Positions 1 through 10,348 of a stretch of 64,000 bases of DNA are shown one piece after another. The notes below the pieces were generated by a model, which was not told where the DNA came from, did no database searches, and saw only the letters and a program-made list of their open reading frames with translations. A program made the position numbers and the translations under genes. The first letter of the stretch is position 1. Every line of letters begins with the position of its first letter. The DNA comes from Incurvaria masculella (lineage: Eukaryota > Arthropoda > Insecta > Lepidoptera > Incurvariidae), in contig OX335653.1 of the NCBI GenBank assembly GCA_946894095.1, forward strand, positions 9,987,001 to 10,051,000, in the 5' to 3' direction.

Positions 1-216
1 GTTGCCGAGCCACTCCTATATTTGACAGCATACACTCAAGGCGCAGCATTATTCTGTCTGATTTATTCAATTTGTATTTCTAATACAGGTAAATCTCGCG
101 ACATGCTTTTATATCATATGTATATATTGTATAATGTTATAAGTTGATGGGTTTGATTTGATTTTCTTCTTTTTGAGTACCTACATAAAATTACATTTAC
201 TTTTGACTAACAATTT

Positions 217-1984
217 TTATTTTAATAATGAGGAAGATAGCGGACTCTGGTACATGGAACGTTTGCCTGCATGATCTGCGCGCAAGCGAATCAGACAACT
301 CAATTCCGCTTCGTTGTGTTTGTATCTTGCCCTTGAATCGAACCTGTAGCATAAAAAAAGTAACACTAACAAGTCCATTCATTTCGTACCTAATTATAAT
401 ATGTAACTTATTCAAATGAAAAATATTATTTTAATTGTCTTTTTTGGTATAGGTAGGTCTATGGTCGACCACCTATGGGCGAAAGGGTTTCACATTGTAT
501 CACTTTTGTTTCTTAGTCCGTGATTTACATGGACACAATGTCGTGGGTAGATGTGGTGTGACTTCATTAAGTCTATAATTTACGGAATGGCAATTTTTTT
601 TTTATTTGTAACCAACCGTTCTTTGGGTTATGCATGTAAAAAATCATATCAATTTAGTTTCATTCTAGCGTAAACGGAGCTTTGTGTCAACAAAACCATC
701 ATAAATTATTTTATTCTATGTTACGATATTATGATTTGATATTTTTGATTTCTTGAAAGCTGTGTTAAAATTATTTCGAATGTATTTCTAAATCAGATTT
801 TTGTTTTATACTTACGCAATATTGCAGTATCAAAAATTATTTCATCCATAAATAATGTGTGAAGGTGATGTAAGAAAGTACGACTTTCAAATATTGTAAA
901 ATTCCAGATCATTACCAGAAAATCAAAATCGTTAACACTTACTTGCAAGATATGCATGTGTAGAATACAGTTTGACCCTCATCAGCGGAGCGTAGCTGTA
1001 GCGTGGCGTAGGACATTCGGTCATTACCACACTTAGGACATTTTCTCTCCACTATCGGTCCCTCTGGATCATCATTGTTCAGAATATTTTCATTGGTGGA
1101 TGTGGCAACAGTGTTGAAAGGAATTGTATACTGGAACTTGATAGTCCCGAAACCTGTAAATTATAAAGATGATGGTGACATGAAATTATAACTCTATGAA
1201 GCATAAGTTACCACTGGTATATCAATATTCCCTAATTATTTTATTTGTATATTGTTTGACCAAACATTAATTGACCAAAATTATTAATTATCTAAAAAGA
1301 ACTCTCATAATTGGTTAACAAATAAATAAAAATAGCTGACCAGATATACAGCAGAAAATTTGAAAAGTATTAAAAAGGGGGTTAATTATATTTTTTTAAT
1401 TAACAAGCTAAGCAACAGTATATTCAATCTGTTCGAAAAATTTTCCGGTTTGTACTCCTCGCCATAACAGGGTGCAGAGTAGTAACTTTTCCAATGCACT
1501 CCAGTCTTGAAGATTAACAAAAAGATACCAACAGACCGGCTATGTGTTTGCGTAGATGATACCCAAAATCAAAGTCTTCTAGCAAATAAACAGCGGGTAT
1601 TGAGGCGGCCAACCGCCCTGCATGTACTGAAAAATACTCGCACCAACTGGTACGGCCAGAATACTGCCCGTACAAAAGTAGACATTGTTTGTCTCGAACC
1701 AGAAGCAAATAGAGCCATAAGTACAAACCGAGATTCCATTATTTGTTGACACGGGTTATACAAATGCAGCACTTTGCACGTTTAAGGCTTCTTGCGGGCA
1801 ATGAATCCGCCTTATTTGATTAATGGGTTTGAAGTAACTGGGCATGTTCGTACAAACCTTCGGGATCAAATTGTGTTTTGCAGGAGTAACACTGAACTGA
1901 TCCAAACTCCTTTAGAAGAGGTAATATGGCACCGCACTGAGCACAGAATGCGGAGCTAGTTCCGAATGATTTTGTAGCAGACAT
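217..1984 (-). CDS. POLR1H: RNA polymerase I subunit RPA12 (POLR1H), 3 exons
   Basis: Small zinc-ribbon subunit of RNA polymerase I, needed for RNA cleavage and termination in rRNA transcription in the nucleolus. I join exon 1 (1984-1858), exon 2 (1153-943) and exon 3 (343-217) with splice phases 1 and 2; together they give 154 residues. The N-terminal ribbon has C14/C17 and C32/C35. The C-terminal TFIIS-like ribbon has C81/C84 and C109/C112 and the acidic hairpin RSADE at about 97-101, which is the catalytic signature of this family. Exons 1 and 2 are certain. Exon 3 is less so: a TAA codon overlaps the exon 2 donor (AAG-TAA), so retention of intron 2 would end the protein at residue 113. 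Two acceptors are possible, 18 nt apart in the same frame; the inner one gives CKYKHNE. The family usually has about 120-126 residues, so the 30-residue tail would be unusual. Confidence 0.9.
344..942 (-). other. POLR1H intron 2
   Basis: AT-rich intron with no repeat or coding signal that I recognise. A strong polypyrimidine tract precedes the CAG acceptor at 344-349 (minus strand). Confidence 0.6.
1154..1857 (-). other. POLR1H intron 1
   Basis: Short overlapping ORFs occur on both strands at 1507-1772, but none resembles a known family and they overlap each other in several frames. I treat the interval as intron. Confidence 0.5.
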
Positions 1985-2319
1985 TTTATTTATTTTAAAA
2001 CAAAATGCTGCAACGCCAGGTTCAGTAACAGATAGCGTCGTTTTGATTTAGCTACACTTTGGAAAACGGTAATAAATCGAGCACATACCACAGAACATAT
2101 AATATCGCACATACAACCTGTATGTACCTAACCCAAAACTTCAAAATTGTGACCACAGAATATAACTTTTTTTTTTGTTTATCCAATGGACAGGCAAAAG
2201 CTTTCGCTATACAGCCTTCTCTTTATTGTATCTTATGAATTGTAGTCCATTCTCGAGTGTCATGTAGTTAAATATTTTCTATTGTCTCATGTATGTATAG
2301 AAATATGGGTTCAAAGAGG

Positions 2320-2585
2320 GTCGGTTGACTTAATATCTTTTTCAGGTCGAGCGGGATTTTTTCTCTTCCTTTGTATGTAATTTCTAAGCATTTATATAGT
2401 TTTTCTCTTTGCTCATCAAAAGCACAGTAATGAAAGAAGAGGTGGTCCAGGGATTGATCAGCTAAGTTGCAGTGTGGACATACGGCGGTGTCGATAAGGT
2501 TTAATCTTTAAAGATGGGATTGGAAAAGACAATGTCCGAAACGTAGACGACAAATTGTTGCATAATATTTTCTTCTTTTTGGTAA
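2320..2585 (-). mobile_element. LINE ORF2 C-terminal fragment
   Basis: On the minus strand one frame reads a C-terminal segment typical of I/R1/Jockey-type LINE ORF2: RLRFGHC, then an in-frame stop, then a CPHCNLADQSLDHLFFHC-type zinc-knuckle-like region (C-x2-C...H...C) and a basic tail ending KKILSQPT. The internal stop and the lack of an upstream reverse transcriptase show that it is a dead 5'-truncated copy. The clade is uncertain. Confidence 0.75.
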
Positions 2586-2744
2586 CGTTTTATTGAACCA
2601 AGGTGCACAGAATATAATTCTAGTTATTGTGACCACAGATTATATATTTTATCTCATAAAACCGTAGAAAGAGAATCTCTAGAATAAACATTAGACTGTT
2701 ACTTTGGCTACACATACCTATATCACATATGCATAGATGTACTA

Positions 2745-2935
2745 GCTGCGGTACCCGGCTCCGCTCGGGTTAGTGTCGGCTAAATTATTTCATGGATAAA
2801 AAGTAGCCCACATGACTTGTCCAAAATAGAGTCAAACTGGTCCAGGACGATGTATCCATCTACCAAATTTAATCAAGATCGTTTAAGTCGCAATAGCATT
2901 ATTTAATGAGAAACAACCAATAATTCCCATTTAGA
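2745..2935 (+). repeat. Interspersed repeat, 'CTAGCTG..TACCCGGCTCCGCTC' family
   Basis: The head CTAGCTGCGGTACCCGGCTC recurs at 32677 (CTAGCTGAGGTACCCGGCTC). Text such as 'ATCAAGATCGTTTAAG' follows, typical of the 3' part of a LINE/SINE-type repeat common in moths and butterflies. This copy is shorter than the one at 32.7 kb. Confidence 0.6.
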
Positions 2936-3720
2936 GCTTCGTTGACATTTGGTGGCTATTTAAAAAAAAACATTTGCCGCCAGAACATTTCTGCACTTGC
3001 ACTGCTACATTGCTAACCTAAGTAACGTGTAACGTAGGTAAGTTTTGCGTGGACTCCAACACAAAGCCAGCCTCAACATCGAAAACGGTAACTTACGCAT
3101 ATAAATCGGGTAAGTGGTTAGAATTTAACACTCACAACTCACCCCTCTGGTAATAAAGCGTTATATTATGTAACCTATACGTTTTGAATACAATCAGGCT
3201 AGACGTAGATACAATCCGCATCTAAATTGAGTAATTGGATCTCAAGTAATAAGTATGTATTTTATTCCATTGGTCGCACCTCTGGCGATTTACCGTGATG
3301 CCAAGTAGTCATAAGGTTTCGGGTAATACCAAGCCGTACTTCGGTGCAATTAGTAAAAGTAAGCGCCCCCCCCCCCCTCTAGCCGGCGCCCTCTCGCCAG
3401 TTTGTATGACAGCCACATCTTAGCGTAAGCGAAACGGAACGGTCGCCATCATGGATGTCATTCGTCTGTCAGATTTTCCCTTGTGCTGAGCAATGCCGTT
3501 GTAGGAACATTTTAGGTATTCAAATGCGTAAAATAATACCTAATGTGTACAAAAGTGGAGTTCGAGAGATTGTCTTCAATGTGAGAAAGTTATTCGAGGA
3601 CGAAAAAGGAAAGACATGGGAAACCATCCCATTTCAAAACTTCACCTAACGCATTTTTGCCGTTAAAGGCATGTGTTGCCATTGTATCAAATCGGGTTAC
3701 CCACTATTTATACCTTCTAG
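2936..3720. other. Intergenic, low-information stretch
   Basis: Contains a run of about 14 C at 3366-3377. A 64-codon ORF at 3455-3649 includes a segment SGVREIVFNVRKLFEDEK that vaguely resembles the N-terminus of insect DDE transposase-like proteins; I cannot support a call. Nothing else recognised. Confidence 0.35.
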
Positions 3721-3721
3721 G

Positions 3722-3832
3722 CTGATTTTAGGGTTTGTGTTCGCGCAAGATCATCGACACACCGTGAGTAAGCCGTTTTCCAAAAACCCTAAAATTAGTG
3801 TTAACCACGGTAATCTCAAATCATACACATCC
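3722..3832 (+). repeat. Partial copy of the 19.35-kb inverted-repeat element
   Basis: The segment 'GACACACCGTGAGTAAGCCG' followed by a TTTTCC and AAACCCTAAAAT run matches the right arm of the element at 19345-19560 almost base for base. Only one arm and the tail remain here. Confidence 0.65.
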
Positions 3833-3857
3833 AGGCTGAGTTTATTTTAGAGGTAGG

Positions 3858-3930
3858 TTGTAAAATGTTCGAACCGGACTAACCATACGAAAAAAACCGG
3901 TTAAGTCCGCCCACTCTGAATACAGCTGAA
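3858..3930. repeat. 'CACTCTGAAT' palindromic MITE, copy 1 (partial)
   Basis: Shares ACCGGACTAACCATAC, ACCGGTT, CCGCCCACTCTGAATA with copies at 32321-32415, 48482-48615 and 63878-63985. Only the right half is preserved. Confidence 0.6.
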
Positions 3931-3974
3931 GTGGTTTGACATGATTCCATTCAGTGCGATCAACGAATAAATTG

Positions 3975-4190
3975 TAACGATTTTGAGTGGAGTATCTTCA
4001 CTCAAAGTGCGTTTTGACAGCTCATAATGTATTAATTGTCAGCTCTAATCGCAGTAGCAATATTTCCATGCTCGCCCTGCAGGAAAGCGAAAACGAGTTA
4101 GTCACAGATAAAAGTGAGACACTTTCCTCTGACGTCATCAAACGTCAAATTTGTACTGCGTCATTGCACTCTAATTAGAATAATTAGAAA
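3975..4190 (+). repeat. Repeat shared with 50385-50510
   Basis: TATCTTCACTCAAAGTGCG, TTTTGACA..TCA and a TCGCAGT motif recur in the same order at 50.4 kb. Family unknown. No coding content supported. Confidence 0.45.
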
Positions 4191-4689
4191 GGGACAACAC
4201 TAGGGTGAATCGTGGCTGTCATTTCATGAGTACGAAAGCGTTGTGACTCACTGATGACACGCAGGTGAGAATATGATGAGTAAATCCGCTGAACGGGTCA
4301 GAGCACTCATTCAGCCCGAACCCAACACGAGAGTCCGTTCTGTAACGGACAATACGGGGCGGGATAGAATCAAATTTGCCCGAACAAAACTGTTATTACA
4401 TTTTATATATTACTATATATTGTTACGCGGGTAGGGTGCAGATTAGAGTTGAAAACACCAAAACTCAACAATGTTCCTTTATTTCAAATAATTCACAAGG
4501 ATACAATACAACAGAGCTAGTTCGCTTCTCTTCACTATCGCTTGTTGTCGCTCGCTTCGCTTCCAAACTTAGACTAGATAGTGCGCGCACGGATTTCTGA
4601 GTTCACAGATTCGCTATTAGCACAGAACACTTATAACTCTTAGGGCCGATTGTACAAAAGGACAAAAAATCAAAATCAACCTCAAAATA

Positions 4690-5970
4690 ATAGGTCGGGG
4701 AAAAAGTCTTTTCGCATTATAGTATGTATGAACTTGTAATAAAATCTCTTTGGCTATACTATTTGTATCTGGCTGGTTTTGGTATCATTGAAAGTTTAAA
4801 TTTTGAAGAACATAATTCCATATTCAAATTAGGAAAATGTGTGATTCTCATTTGTTTTTCGTACTGTCAAAATGAGTGAATCTAATGAAGAAATTCGATA
4901 CATTTTAAAATTTTACTACAAAAAAGGTAAAAATGCAACGCAAGCCGCGAAAAAAAATTGCGATGTTTATGCTAGTGCAGTGTCTGTGAGAGTAGCACAA
5001 ATTTGGTTTAAGCGTTTTCGATCTGGAAATTTTGATGTCAAAGATGCACGTCGCTCTGGTCGCCCTATTACGGATAAAATGGATGCCATTTTTGAAAAAG
5101 TGGAGCAAGATCGGCATATCAGTAGTTACGACGTAGCTGAAGAACTAGGAATTGACCACAAAACAGTTTTGGCGCATTTGAAAAAAACTGGGTACACAAA
5201 AAAGCTCGATATTTGGGTACCTCACGAGCTCACTGAAAGAAACCTAATGAACCGTGTACTCATTTGTGATTCTTTATTACGACGTAATGAAACCGAACCA
5301 TTTTTGAAGAAGCTGATAACTGGTGATGAAAAGTGGATCACGTACGACAAGAACGTGCGAAAAAGGTCGTGGTCAAAGGCCGGTCAAGCTTCACAGACTG
5401 TGGCGAAACCCGGGTTAACTCGCAACAAGGTGATGCTGTGTGTGTGGTGGGATTGGAAGGGCATTATTCATTATGAGCTGTTACCACCAGGCAGGACCAT
5501 CGATTCTGAACTCTACTGCGAACAACTGATGAGATTAAAGCAAGAAGTTGAGAGAAAACGGCCGGAATTAATCAACAGAAGGGGTGTGGTTTTTCATCAT
5601 GATAACGCTAGACCTCACACATCTTTAGCCACTCAGCAAAAACTAAGAGAGTTTGGCTGGGAGGTGTTAATGCATCCGCCGTATAGTCCTGACCTTGCAC
5701 CTTCAGATTTCCACCTGTTTAGGTCTCTTCAGAATTCTTTAGGCAGTGTCAGGTTAACATCACGAGAGGACTGCCAAAACCACTTGTCGCGGTATATTGA
5801 TCAGAAGTCCCAATATTTCTATAGCAATGGGATCATGTCCCTACCTACAAGATGGCAAAAAGTTATCGAACAAAATGGTACCTACATACTTTAGTTAAAT
5901 GTAAATAAACCATATTAAAAAATGTTTTGAATTTTCTTAAAAAATGCGAAGAAACTTTTTCCCCAACCAA
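4690..5970 (+). mobile_element. Full-length Tc1/mariner-family element (mariner, DD34D)
   Basis: About 1.28 kb, the normal mariner length. The left end carries GGTCGGGGAAAAAGTCTTTT-type sequence from about 4690. The right end, read in reverse, gives TTGGTTGGGGAAAAAGTTTC; both continue to TTCGCATT. TA occurs on each side (4688-4689 and 5971-5972), the expected target duplication, and the empty site is visible in the related repeat at 45.1 kb. It encodes one uninterrupted transposase. Confidence 0.93.
4872..5894 (+). CDS. Mariner transposase, intact 340 aa
   Basis: Cut-and-paste transposase of the mariner family, acting on the terminal inverted repeats that flank it. The N-terminal half has paired helix-turn-helix segments (about residues 1-110; the linker RSGRP at about 60-64 is typical). 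The catalytic domain has the three acidic residues in TGDEKW, HHDNARPH and SPDLAPSDFHLF, with exactly 34 residues between the second and third Asp, which defines DD34D mariner. WVPHEL precedes the catalytic core, as in other mariners. The length (340) is close to the family norm of about 345, with no stop or frameshift, so the copy is young and possibly functional. The start at 4872 (MSESNEE) is the first ATG after the left end. Subfamily cannot be fixed by eye; it resembles the cecropia/irritans-like group. Confidence 0.95.
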   Translation: MSESNEEIRYILKFYYKKGKNATQAAKKNCDVYASAVSVRVAQIWFKRFRSGNFDVKDARRSGRPITDKMDAIFEKVEQDRHISSYDVAEELGIDHKTVLAHLKKTGYTKKLDIWVPHELTERNLMNRVLICDSLLRRNETEPFLKKLITGDEKWITYDKNVRKRSWSKAGQASQTVAKPGLTRNKVMLCVWWDWKGIIHYELLPPGRTIDSELYCEQLMRLKQEVERKRPELINRRGVVFHHDNARPHTSLATQQKLREFGWEVLMHPPYSPDLAPSDFHLFRSLQNSLGSVRLTSREDCQNHLSRYIDQKSQYFYSNGIMSLPTRWQKVIEQNGTYIL

Positions 5971-6151
5971 TATAATCAAACACGTCACGGACAGTATGGA
6001 ATGATCTCTATGCGGGTCACTAAAAGTGACGTGTTTGAACATTGATTAACATGGCCGTCTCTTCGTGCAACTGGGTGGTTGGTTTTCACCAAGTGCTGAT
6101 TAATTTTAATAGGGAAGTAAACTAATTAGTATTTTCGAGCTCATCTAAAAC

Positions 6152-6185
6152 ATGGTATCTGACAGTCAAAGCTGTCAGATACCAT
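6152..6185. repeat. Perfect 14-bp hairpin
   Basis: ATGGTATCTGACAG, a 6-nt loop, then its exact complement. Intergenic, no terminator function implied in an animal genome. Confidence 0.85.
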
Positions 6186-6764
6186 ACAAAATCAAAAATT
6201 GTGTAATTGAAAGGACTCAATTTTCTCCCTGCTATTCCGAAAATAAATTCTTCTTAATTATGCTAATCAAAAGAAGTCTAGGGAAAGAAAATATCACAAA
6301 AACATATCCTATCAGTTTCAGTTTCAGTTTCTTTATTTCCTCCATTAGATTTATATTACACACTCGGATTCGTCATTTTTTTTTCTGTCGGTTCGATTAC
6401 TTCTGGCGAAGAAGAGCCGACAAGAAACTTCGTCAGGTTGGTCATTGTATTATTATTAATTTTTTTCCAGTGATACTTACAAACTAGTTTACAGTGATTG
6501 ATTGATTACTACTGCTCACAAAGAACATTATTATAAGAGCATTATATACATTGGTGAGGCTATGTCAATGACGTAAATTTGTTTAGAGACAAACAAAAGC
6601 TCTTATTTATTCTAATCCTTATTCTAACTGTACTAACTTATTCGTCACCACCGTAACCGCAACTCATTGACCCACTTACTAATTCCGTTGCCTACTGTGG
6701 CGTTTACGGTGATGCGCTTTGTAGCCTTAGATCGAATATTCGATTTTCGGGGGTTCTTTACTTA
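6186..6764. other. Intergenic, no gene seen
   Basis: AT-rich. A 111-codon ORF at 6152-6487 begins in the hairpin and has the composition of translated low-complexity DNA. The last 90 bases, with a GTGGCGTTTACGGTGATG block, resemble 29560-29590 (GTGGCGTTTAGGGTGATG). Confidence 0.4.
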
Positions 6765-7493
6765 GCCCCGGTTGCACGTACCGTCCTGCACGTCAACATC
6801 ACCGTCAACGTATGATTAAAGACAGATCAGTCAAAATTTGCGTTGCACGAAACTTAAACATTACGTTGATCGCTGATGTTAACCGCTAATCGTAAACACT
6901 CCCGACCCATCGATCACCGTCAAAATCACGATCAGATAATAATTCAAAGTATCATAAGTTACTATTTTTATATTATTGTAGTCTTATTGGACCTTAAAAT
7001 GAGAGGCAAACGTCGCCATTAATGGAATGCAATGCTTTGTTTTTCATAATTATTAGCCTGGCACTCGGTTCCACAGATTAAAAATTTCGGCGCCATATCT
7101 ATGTATTCTGTGGTGCTACCAACAGCTGATAGCAAGCCGACATATTGGGCGCTAGTAGCGCCACCCCGCGGCTCCAAGAGCAACTGTTTTGTTTGTTAGT
7201 ACGAATGGTTGACGCTAGATGGTGCTTCGATTGTGCCTGTCCCTTTCTGTTTATGTACTGTGGGAGAAGGGCAGTACTATGTCAGCTCAGGCGGTGCTAA
7301 GAGTTGCCATATAGCAAACATTTTTGCCGATTGTTTCGAGGGACTATTTGTGGTCTGACTCCTGGCAAGCTAACTTTGACGAAAATATGTTACGTGCAAC
7401 GCAATTTCATATGATGGGCGATTAGCCGTCACATCATCGTCAAATGTAATCAGTAACGGATAACATTTTACGAAGCGTCGTGCACTCCGGCCT
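6765..7493. mobile_element. Non-autonomous TIR element, about 730 bp
   Basis: Left end GCCCCGGTTGCACGTACCGT; the right end read in reverse is GGCCGGAGTGCACGACGCTT. Subterminal stretches are also inverted (CATTACGTTGAT/ATGTAATCAG, GTTGCACGAA/ACGTGCAACG). The terminal motif GCCCCGGTTGCACG is shared with the element at 45098, so the two belong to one superfamily. No transposase ORF. Confidence 0.6.
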
Positions 7494-8469
7494 TAGAAGG
7501 TACATTTTTCGTGTCTACCCATGACACACCAACGAAGAGAACACGAGAAGTTCTCGTGTGAGAAGCTTTCAAACTCTATATAGAAAAAATATGCCTACGT
7601 TTTTAAATCGAGCGGATGACATCCCGTAAGCGACTCACCGACGAAGGTGAGATTCAAGAGTGCCAACACAGATTGCAAGTGCTTTTTTTATAACTTTTAT
7701 CCATAAGGAAAGGCTATATTTCGCTATATAACCTTGATCGCTTTGGTAGTGTTCGTTCCATGCCGCGCATGCTAGGTCTATGGTTCGTTCACCAGAAATT
7801 AAACACAAAACATGGAGTAGCTATTATTCTCTATTTTTTAGTCTGTGTGTAAACATATTCTGTGTCAGTCTTTACAGTTTTCCGTAAAGAGCGCTCAGTA
7901 ATATTATATTATCTATGAGAGCGCTGCTTGGCACTGCTTGCTTATCAATTTACCATACGTATTTTCGCCATTCGTTGTTTTATCGTGCAGGTATGTGCGT
8001 AATGTGTGCTCAAAATATTTTCTTATTCGCTTTATTTTCGTTTTAGCCATTTGGTATGTGTGCCAAATAAGGTGCGGCGGCATAGTGGAAAACAATCCAG
8101 ATAGGTACCTACTTACAAGGTCACTGTATGTACAGTCACGAATTCGTTACTTATTGCTTGCCTAGATTATTATTTCTGTGCTTGCATCAAAAATGTAGAT
8201 AAACTCGAGAATATTTTGAAACGAACTTTGGAATGATTAACTGTCTATTTTAACTAAACGAAAATATATACTTACCTTTTTTTTATTTCTGCGTCTTCCT
8301 TATTTTTCTTCTTGCTATTGTACCGTCTATATTTACATTCTCAATGTATCTTCCGTTAATAACCTTATTTTCAATAAATAAATATCTTCAGTCCACATTT
8401 GTGTCCAAATTAAATGCAAACAAGATATTAAACCTATTTTGGTTACATATTTTTTTATGCGACCTGACA
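7494..8469. other. Intergenic, no gene seen
   Basis: Contains a short perfect palindrome CACGAGAAGTTCTCGTG near 7540-7556 and AT-rich DNA. Short ORFs on both strands at 7913-8165 overlap and have no recognisable similarity. Confidence 0.4.
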
Positions 8470-8885
8470 TGGATGGCTAATAGGTACCACACAACTACTG
8501 TCATGATATAAGCCCAATACACCACATTCCCGAAGGAATTAGGTGCCATGCCAGGACCTTCCCTTTATGAGTACGGCTTCATTGAACTGGATGGAAAACA
8601 CGGACAATTTTTCATTACCGCTTCGACCATATTTTCATCCTATGCGATGGTACCAACCCGGGCGGGCTTAAACCCTACCACCTAGTAAGGGAAGGGGACC
8701 TACAGTTTTACATGGATTCCGAACCATGGAGCAGCTCGCATTCGTGACGAAAATGCACAATTATCGAACTCGGAAAGAAAAAAAAAGACAGTGGTGCATG
8801 TCGGAGTTGAACCCAGGCCTCTGGTACGCTAGGCCAGTCCCCGCGCCACTAGGCTACGAGCCGCTCATTGTGTTACATGTCCACA
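8470..8885 (-). repeat. tRNA-headed SINE (composite)
   Basis: The head lies at about 8805-8868 on the minus strand, with a pol III A-box-like TAGCCTAGTGGCGC and B-box-like GGGTTCAACTCC, as in a tRNA-derived SINE. The body runs leftwards through GGTCCCCTTCCC, GTTGGTACC, CGAAGCGGTAATGAAAAA and the tail motif with GGTCCTGGCATGGCACCTA. About ten related copies or pieces occur in this window. It is not a functional tRNA gene: arms do not pair. Confidence 0.7.
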
Positions 8886-8929
8886 TGTTACAGGGCCTCT
8901 TCATTACTTACTAGGTGGTAGGGATAATC

Positions 8930-9110
8930 CCGCCCGGGTTGGTACACTCGCATTGAATGGACGATGGTCGAAGCGGAAATAAAAATTGTTCGTGTTTTTT
9001 ATCTAATTGAATGTAGCCGTGCAATAAAAGGAAGGTCCTGGCATGGCACCTAGTTATTATATGGTGTGTTGGTTTATATCATGATAGTAAGTGTGGTATA
9101 CCCATACATT
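8930..9110 (+). repeat. SINE body/tail fragment in opposite orientation
   Basis: Carries CCCGCCCGGGTTGGTAC, GGTCGAAGCGGAAATAAAAA, AATGTAGCCGTG and GGTCCTGGCATGGCACCTAG, the same blocks as the previous SINE but on the other strand, so the pair forms a large imperfect inverted repeat. Confidence 0.6.
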
Positions 9111-9370
9111 TCGTTATATTAAAAAATATCGATGGGCGAAGCGGCAATGAAAATTTTACTTGTTTTCCATCCAATTAAATGTAGCCGTGTAAAACGGCAA
9201 TTATAGCAGTGTCTCTACCGTATGGTCAAAGTAACCATATAATTGTATGGGAATCCGGAGGCGCGGCGTATGCCACAAAGTCGAAACATAAACACCGCGC
9301 GCGAATGTGCTCTAACAATGTGTTTGTTAAGTCGGATTTTTGAATCAGAAGTCAGGGCTCATACAATAAA

Positions 9371-9668
9371 AACCGGCCAAGTGCGAGTCGGACTCGCACA
9401 CGAAGGGTTCCGTACCATCGTAGAAAAAAAACAAAAAAATCACGTTTTTTGTATGGCAGTCCCCTTTAATTTAAATTATTTTTTAATCTTTATTTGTTGT
9501 TATAGCGGCCAAATAAATACACACTCTGTGAAAATTTCAGCTGTCTACCAGTTACGGTTACTGAGATACAGCCCTGTGACAGACGGACAGACGGACGGAC
9601 GGACGGACGGACAGTGGAGGCTTGGTAATAGGGTTCCGTTTTCACCCTTTGGGTACGGAACCCTAATA
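9371..9668 (+). repeat. 'CCGGCCAAGTGCGAGTCGG' element, copy 1
   Basis: Begins CCGGCCAAGTGCGAGTCGGA, then ACGAAGGGTTCCGTACCATC, a middle AATTTCAGCTGTCTACC, a (GACG)n tract with CAGCGGAGG-like text, and ends GGGTTCCGTTTT..GGGTACGGAACCCTA. The 5' AGGGTTCCGTACC and 3' GGTACGGAACCCT are inverted copies. A very widespread lepidopteran repeat, with about eight copies here. Confidence 0.8.
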
Positions 9669-9697
9669 AAACGTGATTATTATGTGTTACATCTTGT

Positions 9698-9895
9698 ACG
9701 ATGTTACGGAACCCTTCGTGTGCCACTCCAACTCGCACTTGGCCGTATTTTTTTTGTCTATGTACCACGTGCATACTATCCGCTCATACAATCTCGGACA
9801 CAGAGGCAAAGAATATACAGGATCTTCAAACGGCCACTACAGAAACAGGAACGTAATCCTAAATTAAGTAGGTACCCTTTTGGTACGGAACCCTA
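9698..9895 (-). repeat. 'CCGGCCAAG' element, copy 2 (rearranged)
   Basis: A minus-strand head (ACGGAACCCTTCGTGTGCC...CACTTGGCC) lies within 35 bp of copy 1, and a plus-strand terminus (GGTACGGAACCCTA) lies at about 9880-9895. The intervening 110 bases are unrelated to the family. Confidence 0.55.
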
Positions 9896-9899
9896 AAAA

Positions 9900-10110
9900 A
9901 TTAGAATCGCTACTTTACGTGGAAATAATTTTATATATTTCTGGCCTCGAATAAACCGCATTTGATGTATCATCGAAATCTTCTAAATTATGAACTCGGA
10001 CAAAATGTTTTCAGAGCCACACCCATGCTGGCGATTATTTATACATTGAGGAAATTAAAAGTTGTCCTAATAGCCTACTCACCAATTCGACTCGACACAC
10101 AATTGGTTTA
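9900..10110. other. Short AT-rich spacer
   Basis: Nothing recognised between two copies of the same repeat. Confidence 0.4.
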
Positions 10111-10348
10111 GGGTTCCGTACCCAAAGGGTGCCAACGGGACCCTATTACTAAGCCTCCGCTGTCCGTCCGTCCGTGCATCTGTCAAGGGCTGTATCTCAT
10201 GAACCGTAATAGGTAGGCAGCCGAAATTTTCACAGAGTATGTATTTATATTGTCGCATATATATGTGTATATAAAATATAATGTATATATGTGTATACAA
10301 AAAAATGGTACGGAACCCTTCGTGTCCGACTCGCACTTGGCGGGTTTT
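10110..10348 (-). repeat. 'CCGGCCAAG' element, copy 3
   Basis: Minus-strand copy running from TAGGGTTCCGTACCCAAAGG to CGACTCGCACTTGGCGGG. It has an AT microsatellite (ATATATGTGTAT) in place of part of the middle and only two to three CCGT units. Confidence 0.75.

Larger units (their letters stand above)
4643..6075. repeat. Inverted-repeat (MITE-like) element split by a mariner
   Basis: Outer halves at 4643-4689 and 5971-6075 together match, in order, the uninterrupted copy at 45098-45253 read on the minus strand. Shared blocks include GGGCC(G)GTTG-CAC-like ends, AATCAAAATCAAC, ATCAAACACGTCAC, GGACAGTATGGAA and CACTAAAAGTGACGTGTTTG. The central part is itself a palindrome (ACACGTCAC...GTGACGTGT). 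The mariner sits at the TA in the middle. Confidence 0.8.

Noticed and set aside
1507..1772. Overlapping ORFs on both strands in POLR1H intron 1
   Set aside because: Mutually overlapping, no family match, not needed to join exons 1 and 2.
8805..8868. tRNA gene candidate (also at 13677-13742 and 37320-37392)
   Set aside because: A- and B-box-like words are present, but the arms do not fold into a tRNA and each is joined to the same SINE body.
9243..9896. 217-codon ORF on the plus strand
   Set aside because: It reads through a SINE fragment and two 'CCGGCCAAG' repeat copies; the [10 protein letters not shown] stretch is the translated GACG microsatellite.
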